The notes below the pieces were generated by a model. It saw only the letters and a list, made by a program, of their open reading frames with translations, made no database searches and had not been told where the DNA came from. Of a stretch of DNA of 19,684 nucleotides, positions 13,981-19,684 are shown piece after piece; position 1 is the stretch's first letter, and every line of letters begins with the position of its first letter. The DNA lies in the NCBI GenBank assembly GCA_900321905.1, contig ONXZ01000003.1, positions 1-19,684 on the forward strand. Reading direction: 5' to 3'. Origin of the DNA: an uncultured Eubacteriales bacterium. Lineage in GTDB: Bacteria > Bacillota > Clostridia > Oscillospirales > Acutalibacteraceae. The translations under genes and the position numbers were made by a program.

Positions 13981-15240
13981 TTATGCCTTTTTCGGAAGAC
14001 CCTCTTTGTCGTACATACAAACAGTTTCAATCATAATCTCGATACCTGCTTCAATAGCCTCAGGACGGAGGTTTTCAGGATTATCAAGACGTGTGTGGTA
14101 GTATCTTGGCGGGTCAGGATTCATTGCAGCAAATCCTGTTGACGGGATACCCTGCTGTTCAAATGCAGCAGCGTCGCACGCGCCGATGTAGATTGATTCA
14201 AACTTGAGGTCGTAGCCGCAGTTTGCAGCAGCGTTTTTAACAAGGTTCTTTACGCCCCAGTCGTGCTGAAGTGTGCCTGAAAGGTCACGGTCATAAACCG
14301 CCATATCCTCGAGGTCTCTGAATGTGTCAAGACCAATGCAGATTGAAGGAATGTCTTTAAGTTCTTTTTGATGTCTTTTAGCGTAAGCCTTTGCACCGCG
14401 CAGACCTGCTTCCTCAGAACCTGAGCAGATAACCATAAGTTCAGTTTGCTCAAGTTCAACGCCTGCTTCACGCAGAGCCTTGAGTGTGCCGATACCAACG
14501 TAGCAACCTGAAAGGTTGTCGGAAGCGCCGGGTACAGATTTTGTCCAGCTCTGGAAGAAGATGAACGAAATCTCAAACGGAATAAAGATAATGCTTACAA
14601 TAAATAAAAGTTTAAAGAACCAAGTTGCGCTTGTGATGCCGTTTGCAGCGCCGCCCTTGCCAACAATAGCGCAAACGAGCGCAAAAATTGTCTGAATTAC
14701 AAGACCTACAACTGCAGGAATCTCAACGCCGAGTTTTGCCTGCAGACCGCCGAGATAGTAGTTAATCGGCCATTCAAACTGGCTGTCGGAGTGACCTACA
14801 AGTACGATTCTCTGCTTAACTTCACCCTTTGGCGCCTTTGTGCCGATAAGGTTGTGAGAAGTCTGCTTCGGGAAAAGGAAATCGTCAAATTCCTTGTACA
14901 TCAGGAATTCAAAGATAAGCGGAACAAACGCGAGAATACACATAATAAACGCAATCAGCGGTTTGCCGAACCAGTTAACAAATACTGACGCAACGCCCAT
15001 ACAAACCGTGAACGGAATGAATCCCATAAAGCCCTGACGGTGAAGTGTGAAATCTTCAATCTCAGTCTTTTCGCAGTATTTGTCAAGAATTCTCTGCATA
15101 AACTTTTGCGCCTTGAGTTCCTCAGGTGAACCGGGCTTACGCGGTCCGATGTTCTCGCAGATGTCGGTAATCTCTTTTACCGAAAAGTCGGTATTACCCT
15201 TAACATCATAACTCGGAGCGTATTCCTTAGCAATTTTCAT
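13981..15240 (-). CDS. Membrane-embedded M28-family zinc metallopeptidase
   Basis: This 419-residue protein resembles M28 aminopeptidases, which use two zinc ions to remove N-terminal residues. Ligand motifs are in order: His150 in LVGHSDS, Asp241 in GASDNLSG, Glu276-Glu277 in SGSEEAGLRG (base and ligand), Asp305 in GLDT and His382 in RYYHTRLDN. Two hydrophobic hairpins are present. One precedes the first ligand (about 71-90 and 94-114), and the other lies between His150 and Asp241 (about 174-193 and 208-230). They give four probable membrane helices and a peptidase domain facing one side. There is no signal peptide. The start is set at 15240, where AGGAG (complement of 15250-15254) has normal spacing; the upstream ATG at 15249 touches AGGAG directly and cannot be used well. 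Confidence 0.85.
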   Translation of the reverse strand: MKIAKEYAPSYDVKGNTDFSVKEITDICENIGPRKPGSPEELKAQKFMQRILDKYCEKTEIEDFTLHRQGFMGFIPFTVCMGVASVFVNWFGKPLIAFIMCILAFVPLIFEFLMYKEFDDFLFPKQTSHNLIGTKAPKGEVKQRIVLVGHSDSQFEWPINYYLGGLQAKLGVEIPAVVGLVIQTIFALVCAIVGKGGAANGITSATWFFKLLFIVSIIFIPFEISFIFFQSWTKSVPGASDNLSGCYVGIGTLKALREAGVELEQTELMVICSGSEEAGLRGAKAYAKRHQKELKDIPSICIGLDTFRDLEDMAVYDRDLSGTLQHDWGVKNLVKNAAANCGYDLKFESIYIGACDAAAFEQQGIPSTGFAAMNPDPPRYYHTRLDNPENLRPEAIEAGIEIMIETVCMYDKEGLPKKA

Positions 15241-15274
15241 AAAAAACATCTCCTGTATTTAAATAATATGGTTT

Positions 15275-15303
15275 ATTTTAACATATTTAACAAAGTATTT
15301 CAA
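15275..15303 (-). promoter_or_regulatory. Extended -10 promoter for the M28 peptidase gene
   Basis: Read on the - strand: TTGAAA (complement of 15298-15303), a 17-bp spacer and TAAAAT (complement of 15275-15280) preceded by TGT. It is back to back with the transketolase promoter; the two -35 boxes are 16 bp apart. Confidence 0.7.
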
Positions 15304-15319
15304 TATAAACTTAATATTA

Positions 15320-15348
15320 TTGAACTTTTTTTGTTTTTTTGTTACAAT
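15320..15348 (+). promoter_or_regulatory. Extended -10 promoter for the transketolase operon
   Basis: TTGAAC (15320-15325), a 17-bp spacer of mostly T, and TACAAT (15343-15348) preceded by TGT. The start codon is about 31 bases downstream. Confidence 0.75.
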
Positions 15349-15379
15349 GGTAAGGACAAAGTATAAGGAGCGTTTTCCT

Positions 15380-16222
15380 ATGGATAACAACAAAAAAAGA
15401 GAACTGCAAATCTTTGCAACTCAGATTCGTCTGGGCATTGTTGAAAGCACCCATGCCGCAAAGGCAGGTCATCCGGGCGGCTCGCTTTCTGCGGCTGATG
15501 TGTTTGCCTACCTTTATGGCAGCGAAATGCGTTATAAAACAGATGAGCCTAAGTGGGAGGACAGGGACAGATTTGTCCTTTCAAAAGGTCACTGCGCGCC
15601 CGGTCTTTACAGCGCGCTTGCATACAAGGGATTTTTCCCTGTGGAGGATTTAAAGACTCTGCGCCACATCGGCTCATACCTTCAGGGCCACCCGAATATG
15701 AACACTGTTCCCGGCGTTGATATGAGCACAGGCTCGCTCGGCCAGGGTATCAGCGTTGCGGCTGGCATGGCAAAGGCTGCCAAGTTTATGGATAAGGACA
15801 TTAATGTTTACACCCTGCTCGGCGACGGTGAAATTGAGGAAGGTCAGGTCTGGGAGGCAATGATGTTTGCCGCACAGTATAACCTTGATAACCTCTGCGT
15901 AATCATTGACTCAAACGGCTTGCAGATTGACGGTGCGTGCGAGGAAGTTATGAGCGCAGAGCCGATTGACGAAAAAATGAAAGCATTCGGCTTTGAAGTT
16001 GTTGTTATCAACGGCAACGACTTTGACGAACTTGAAAAAGCGTTTGACGCCTTCCATAAGTGCGAGGGCAAGCCTTTCGGTATTGTTATGAAAACAATCA
16101 AGGGTCTCGGCGTTTCGTATATGGAAAACGCTGTTGACTGGCACGGCAAAGCGCCGAATGATGACGAATGTAAAATCGCGGTTGACGAACTCACCGCTAA
16201 ACTCAAGGAACTGGAGGCGTAA
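15380..16222 (+). CDS. tkt: Transketolase, N-terminal (thiamine-diphosphate-binding) subunit
   Basis: This 280-residue subunit carries the pyrophosphate-binding half of transketolase. Together with the next gene it moves two-carbon units between ketoses and aldoses in the pentose phosphate pathway. AGHPGGSLSAAD (29-40) is the N-terminal family motif, GHPNMN and TGSLGQG follow, and the cofactor motif runs from GDGE (148-151) to DSN (177-179). Split transketolases are usual in Clostridia and archaea, where strict anaerobes use them to make ribose-5-phosphate and erythrose-4-phosphate from glycolytic intermediates. The frame is open 20 codons earlier, but AAGGAG (15365-15370) and alignment with the family both support the ATG at 15380. 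The next start is three bases after the stop. Confidence 0.95.
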   Translation: MDNNKKRELQIFATQIRLGIVESTHAAKAGHPGGSLSAADVFAYLYGSEMRYKTDEPKWEDRDRFVLSKGHCAPGLYSALAYKGFFPVEDLKTLRHIGSYLQGHPNMNTVPGVDMSTGSLGQGISVAAGMAKAAKFMDKDINVYTLLGDGEIEEGQVWEAMMFAAQYNLDNLCVIIDSNGLQIDGACEEVMSAEPIDEKMKAFGFEVVVINGNDFDELEKAFDAFHKCEGKPFGIVMKTIKGLGVSYMENAVDWHGKAPNDDECKIAVDELTAKLKELEA

Positions 16223-16225
16223 GAT

Positions 16226-17167
16226 ATGGCAGAAGTTAAGAATATCGCAACGCGCGAAAGTTACGGTAACGCGCTCAAAGAACTTTACAGCGAGGGTGCG
16301 GACAAACTCGTTGTGTTTGACGCAGACCTTTCAGCCGCTACAAAGACAGGTATTTTCAAAAAGGCATACCCCGAACGCCATATAAACTGCGGTATTGCAG
16401 AGGCTAATATGATGTGTATCGCCGCAGGTTTTTCAACAATGGGCTTTGTGCCTTTTGCTTCAAGTTTTGCAATGTTCGCCGCGGGCAGAGCGTTCGAGCA
16501 GGTGAGAAACTCTATAGGTTATCCTCACCTCAACGTTAAAATCGGCGCAACTCACGCAGGTATCAGCGTTGGCGAGGACGGTGCAAGCCATCAGTGCTGC
16601 GAGGATTTTGCGCTTATGCGCTCAATCCCCGGTATGGTTGTTATCTGCCCCGCAGACGATGTTGAAGCACGCCAGGCTGTTAAAGCCGCTTACTATCACG
16701 ACGGTCCTGTATATCTGCGCTTCGGCAGACTTGCAGTGCCTGTGTTCCACGATGATAATTATAAGTTTGAAATCGGCAAAGGCGAGGTTATCTGCGAGGG
16801 TACGGACGTTACAATCGTTGCAAACGGTCTTATGGTTGCCGAGGCTATCAGCGCCGCAGAACAACTGGGGACTGACGGTATCAGCGCTGAAGTTATCAAT
16901 ATCGCAACAATCAAGCCGCTTGACGTTGATTTGATTGCCGCTTCCGCAAAGAAAACCGGCAAGGTTATCACGGTTGAGGAGCATAACATCATCGGCGGTC
17001 TTGGCGAGGCTGTCTGCGCGGCTCTCGCTGAAAAATGCCCGACTCCCGTCAAGCGCATCGGCGTGAACGACGAGTTCGGTCATTCGGGACCTGCAAAGGA
17101 TTTGCTCAAGCAATTCGGTCTTTCGTCAGAAAACATTGTCAAAGTCGCAAAGGAGTTTGTTAAATGA
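16226..17167 (+). CDS. tkt: Transketolase, C-terminal (pyrimidine-binding) subunit
   Basis: This 313-residue partner of the preceding subunit contains the pyrimidine-binding domain (about 1-170) and the transketolase C-terminal domain (about 185-313). The glutamate that activates thiamine diphosphate is Glu59 in CGIAEANM. FASSFAMFAAGRAFEQVR (77-94) and GEDGASHQCCEDFALMR are conserved subunit motifs. It begins three bases after the N-terminal subunit stops (TAAG ATG), fitting tight co-translation of the two subunits in equal amounts. Its own stop overlaps the start of an unrelated exported protein by four bases (ATGA), which is unexpected. Confidence 0.95.
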   Translation: MAEVKNIATRESYGNALKELYSEGADKLVVFDADLSAATKTGIFKKAYPERHINCGIAEANMMCIAAGFSTMGFVPFASSFAMFAAGRAFEQVRNSIGYPHLNVKIGATHAGISVGEDGASHQCCEDFALMRSIPGMVVICPADDVEARQAVKAAYYHDGPVYLRFGRLAVPVFHDDNYKFEIGKGEVICEGTDVTIVANGLMVAEAISAAEQLGTDGISAEVINIATIKPLDVDLIAASAKKTGKVITVEEHNIIGGLGEAVCAALAEKCPTPVKRIGVNDEFGHSGPAKDLLKQFGLSSENIVKVAKEFVK

Positions 17168-18171
17168 AACGCATAATTAAAGTTTTAATATGCTGTATAC
17201 TTGCAGTCAGTATGCTTACGCCTATGACTGCGCTTGCTGCGTCAAGGCTTGCAACGCCGAAGAAGTTGCAGGTTGCTATGACCACTACAAGCAGCGTGAG
17301 CCTTAATTGGAACAAAGTCAAGGGCGCGGCAAAATACACGGTTCAGTACAGTACAAACAAGAAGTTTAAAAAAGCAAAAAAGGTTACTGTTTCCGCTAAT
17401 AAGGCTACAGTTAAAAAACTCGCCGCAAAAAAGGTTTACTATTTCCGCGTTCGTGCTACCAAAAAAGGCAGAAAAGCCAGTGCTTATACAAAGACCGTTA
17501 AGGCTAAAACTGTTTTTAATGTTGATAAAAAACTCAAAGGCTCTTGGGTTAACAGCGAATTTTATATGGGTACTGACGGTGTAACAATACTAAAATTCAA
17601 CGGCAAGGGCAAAGTAGCCGTAAGACGAATGACAAATGTTATTGATAAAAAGCAGACAGTGTCATACAAAAAAGGCAAAAACAACACCGTTACCTTTAAG
17701 GCAACGGGTATGTTGTACAGTATAAAGTGTTATCAGGATTCTGCTATGATTTATGTAGCGGAAAAAGACAATTATGGTACTTATCACACTATGTACACTA
17801 GATATACTGATTACAAAAAGAATTCGCAGAAAAAATTTGAGGATAATTTCCTTTATGGCGCATGGCGTTCTAACTATCTTACTTCGGAATTCAGCAAATA
17901 CTTAGGCTATACGGTTTATCCGGAAGTATATATGACAAAGTCAGACGGATATTTAATAACCAATTATTATGCAGACGGCTATACGGACGATTCAACTTGT
18001 TCTATTATAAAGAATAATATAATGAACTGTTATTTGAAACTCGGAAACTACAATTATTATATTTATGTTGAAAGAACGTCATTTTATGTAGCAAATGCGT
18101 TTATCTATAAATACAATTACGACACCGGTAAATACGTTTCGTTCAAAAAAGATACTTGGATATTAATGTAG
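17164..18171 (+). CDS. Exported Fn3-domain protein with unrecognised C-terminal region
   Basis: This 335-residue secreted protein has a signal peptide (1-26, cleavage after TALA), one lysine-rich fibronectin type III domain (about 30-116, with VSLNWNKVKGAAKYTVQYS) and a Tyr/Asn-rich C-terminal region (about 124-335) that I do not recognise. That region may hold two related modules, since LKGSWVNSEF (124-133) and LYGAWRSNYL (near 230) both begin a stretch of short beta strands. No sorting signal, membrane anchor or S-layer repeat is seen at the end, so it is probably released or held by binding. The start overlaps the transketolase stop as ATGA, with a strong AAAGGAG (17149-17155) eight bases upstream. 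The second half is richer in A and T than the transketolase genes. A terminator follows. Confidence 0.8.
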   Translation: MKRIIKVLICCILAVSMLTPMTALAASRLATPKKLQVAMTTTSSVSLNWNKVKGAAKYTVQYSTNKKFKKAKKVTVSANKATVKKLAAKKVYYFRVRATKKGRKASAYTKTVKAKTVFNVDKKLKGSWVNSEFYMGTDGVTILKFNGKGKVAVRRMTNVIDKKQTVSYKKGKNNTVTFKATGMLYSIKCYQDSAMIYVAEKDNYGTYHTMYTRYTDYKKNSQKKFEDNFLYGAWRSNYLTSEFSKYLGYTVYPEVYMTKSDGYLITNYYADGYTDDSTCSIIKNNIMNCYLKLGNYNYYIYVERTSFYVANAFIYKYNYDTGKYVSFKKDTWILM

Positions 18172-18181
18172 CAGACAGAAT

Positions 18182-18209
18182 AACGGCAAGGCGTAAGCCT
18201 TGCCGTTTA
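18182..18209. terminator. Terminator between the Fn3 and PHP genes
   Basis: AACGGCAAGGC (18182-18192) pairs perfectly with GCCTTGCCGTT (18197-18207) around GTAA. T/A follows on both sides, and it lies between convergent genes, so it may work in both directions. Confidence 0.75.
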
Positions 18210-18210
18210 A

Positions 18211-19095
18211 TTATGCTTCTTCTTTTTTAGCGGCTTCGCGCTCTTTGCGGCGCGCCGCTCTTTTTTTCTTAGCCTTATAGCCGAGCAATTTGTCAAGATG
18301 TTCCTGCGGCGTGGTGTACGAGCCGACAGTTACAGTATGCTCGCCGTATATGCCGTGAAAATCCGAGCCGCCTGTCATAAGTAACTTATGCTTTTTACAC
18401 AGAGCGCTCAGGGTTTTAATCTGCTCTTCAGAATTGTATGGCGACCAGACCTCAATACCGTCAAGCCCCATATCAACATAAGTTTCAATCTCGTCAAAAT
18501 TGTTAAACTTTGCAGGGTATGCCAAGACTGCAATACCGCCTGCGCCGTGAACTTCATCAATAACTTCCTTCACAGTCGGATATTTTGTCGGTGCAAGGAC
18601 GTTTGACTCGCTATCCTCCGAAAATAAGGTATTAAACAAGTCTCCGAAAATCTCGTCAGTGTAGCCTGCGTCCATCAGCGCATGCATAATGTGCTGCCTG
18701 TACAGGTTTGTTGAGCCGCTTGCGTGCGAAATAATGAAATCGCTTGTAATCGGGAAGCGTGCCGCGACTTTAAGCATCATAATCTGGCCTGCGCGTTTGC
18801 GAGCAACCGAGGTGCGTTTGCATATGCCCTCAAGTCTGTCAGGTGCGTCTGCAAGGTACGCAAGAATATGCACGTTCTTGCCTGCGTCGCTGTCAAAAGC
18901 CGAAAGTTCAACCCCCGGTATAACCGTGACTCCGTAACGTTTGCCGATAACCTGCCCACGGACAGTGCCTGCAATGCAGTCGTGGTCTGTTATGGCAATC
19001 GTGTCTACTCCGCTTTTATGTGCTATAACTATAAGATCTTCAATTCCGACAGAACCGTCGCTGAGTTTTGTGTGACAATGTAAATCTGCTGCCAT
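18211..19095 (-). CDS. PHP-domain phosphoesterase (nucleoside 3',5'-bisphosphate phosphatase / RNase AM-like)
   Basis: This 294-residue cytoplasmic metal-dependent phosphoesterase belongs to the PHP family. Visible metal-site residues are His6 and His8 with Asp13 (LHCHTKLSDGS), Asp37-His38 in AITDHD, Glu63 in GVELSA, His76 in VHILAY, and the closing GGSDFHG motif. Length and motif order match the TrpH/YciV group, in which E. coli RNase AM removes 5' nucleotides from RNA fragments and hydrolyses 3',5'-bisphosphates such as pAp. The exact substrate here is inferred. The C-terminus is a Lys/Arg/Glu-rich tail of about 24 residues (KAKKKRAARRKER...), which could bind nucleic acid or simply be a charged extension. 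CTCCT at 19103-19107 (AGGAG on the coding strand) is seven bases before the start. Confidence 0.88.
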   Translation of the reverse strand: MAADLHCHTKLSDGSVGIEDLIVIAHKSGVDTIAITDHDCIAGTVRGQVIGKRYGVTVIPGVELSAFDSDAGKNVHILAYLADAPDRLEGICKRTSVARKRAGQIMMLKVAARFPITSDFIISHASGSTNLYRQHIMHALMDAGYTDEIFGDLFNTLFSEDSESNVLAPTKYPTVKEVIDEVHGAGGIAVLAYPAKFNNFDEIETYVDMGLDGIEVWSPYNSEEQIKTLSALCKKHKLLMTGGSDFHGIYGEHTVTVGSYTTPQEHLDKLLGYKAKKKRAARRKEREAAKKEEA

Positions 19096-19146
19096 AACAC
19101 TTCTCCTTCCAGGTAAAGATTTGTATTTGCGATTTGCCTCAATGTA

Positions 19147-19175
19147 ATTTTAACACAAAAAGGGTAAAAATTCAA
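19147..19175 (-). promoter_or_regulatory. Extended -10 promoter for the PHP gene
   Basis: Read on the - strand: TTGAAT (complement of 19170-19175), a 17-bp spacer and TAAAAT (complement of 19147-19152) preceded by TGT. It lies in the 119-base gap after maf, so the PHP gene has its own promoter. Confidence 0.7.
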
Positions 19176-19214
19176 TAATTTTTTTAACAAATCAGCAAAT
19201 TAGACAAGTAAACG

Positions 19215-19684
19215 TCAAATGTCTGTTAGCAGTCGGCATAGCCTGCTGACAGGTAGTCCGACAACATTAAAATAGTCGCCCTCAATGCCTTTTACGAGCA
19301 GCGAGCCGTAGCCCTGTATGCCATATGCTCCTGCCTTGTCAAGCGGCTCGCCTGTAGCAATGTAACGTTCAATTTCATCATCAGTCAGTGGATAAAACTC
19401 AACCTTTGTTTCGCAGTAAAAAGTATGTTCCGCACCGTTTTTGATTACTGTAACGCCTGTAAAAACGCTGTGAGTTTTGCCGCTTAGTTCACCCAGCATA
19501 GCCGCTGCATCGGCTTTATCAGCGGGTTTTCCGAGTATTTTGCCGTCAATGGCAACCACCGTGTCGGCACCTATTACCGTGTCGCCGTCAGAGGCAAACG
19601 GACGCGCCTTTATTTTTGACAGATACATTACCGCCTCGCTCGGTGTAACGCCGTCAGGCAGAGTTTCGTCAACATCGCTGACTT
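19215..19684 (-). CDS. maf: Maf family nucleoside triphosphate pyrophosphatase, N-terminus outside window
   Basis: About 156 codons are visible of a protein usually near 190 residues; the start and the opening SxSPRR motif lie beyond the right edge. The frame stays open upstream of the first internal ATG (19628) through VSDVDETLPDGVTPSEAV, a segment conserved in Maf proteins, so that ATG is not the true start. Further motifs are the catalytic-site VIGADTVVAIDGKILGKP, SGKTHSVFTGV and GEPLDKAGAYGIQGYG. The last favours the YhdE/B. subtilis Maf type acting on dTTP and UTP over the YceF type. These house-cleaning enzymes hydrolyse non-canonical or excess NTPs to NMP and pyrophosphate and are linked to septum formation control. 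Confidence 0.93.
   Translation of the reverse strand, partial: VSDVDETLPDGVTPSEAVMYLSKIKARPFASDGDTVIGADTVVAIDGKILGKPADKADAAAMLGELSGKTHSVFTGVTVIKNGAEHTFYCETKVEFYPLTDDEIERYIATGEPLDKAGAYGIQGYGSLLVKGIEGDYFNVVGLPVSRLCRLLTDI

Overview
The window looks like a chromosomal segment of a spore-forming, Gram-positive member of the Clostridia, probably a gut Oscillospirales/Ruminococcaceae-type anaerobe. The evidence is a full-length spoIIE, a class B sortase with an SPxTG-type substrate, an LCP wall-polymer ligase, a split transketolase and several cytoplasmic glycoside hydrolases. The placement is inferred from gene content and was not tested by database search. No rRNA, tRNA, CRISPR array, transposase or phage gene was seen, and no gene-free gap exceeds about 165 bases.

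Layout. (1) Bases 1-224 hold the end of an ABC exporter ATPase. (2) Bases 387-3116 form a cell-surface cluster on the + strand: a small secreted protein ending in an SPKTG sorting signal, a hairpin terminator, a class B sortase, and an LCP-family protein whose cytoplasmic tail carries twelve consecutive histidines. (3) Bases 3148-5969 on the - strand hold a domain-permuted GH3 glycosidase followed, with an ATGA overlap, by a small four-helix membrane protein. (4) Bases 6119-10009 on the + strand hold spoIIE and, nine bases after its stop, a GlmS-shaped protein in which both active sites look destroyed. (5) Bases 10073-13900 on the + strand are a saccharide block: GH27, then a GH5 related to endoglycoceramidases, then GH130. 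A 16-bp inverted repeat overlies the promoter in front of GH5. (6) Bases 13981-15240 on the - strand encode a membrane M28 peptidase. (7) Bases 15380-18171 on the + strand hold the two transketolase subunits and, overlapping them, an exported Fn3 protein. (8) Bases 18211-19684 on the - strand hold a PHP phosphoesterase and the truncated maf gene.

How it fits together. The sortase probably anchors the SPKTG protein to peptidoglycan, while the LCP protein attaches secondary polymers to the same wall. The GH3, GH27, GH5 and GH130 enzymes all lack signal peptides, so they would finish degrading imported oligosaccharides inside the cell. Transketolase then handles the sugar phosphates. Promoters are easy to read here: six have a 17-bp spacer, and five of those six also carry a TGn extension before the -10 box.

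The strongest candidate for something undescribed is the apparent pseudo-GlmS downstream of spoIIE. Next are the operator-like repeat at the GH5-GH130 operon and the exported Fn3 protein translationally coupled to transketolase.
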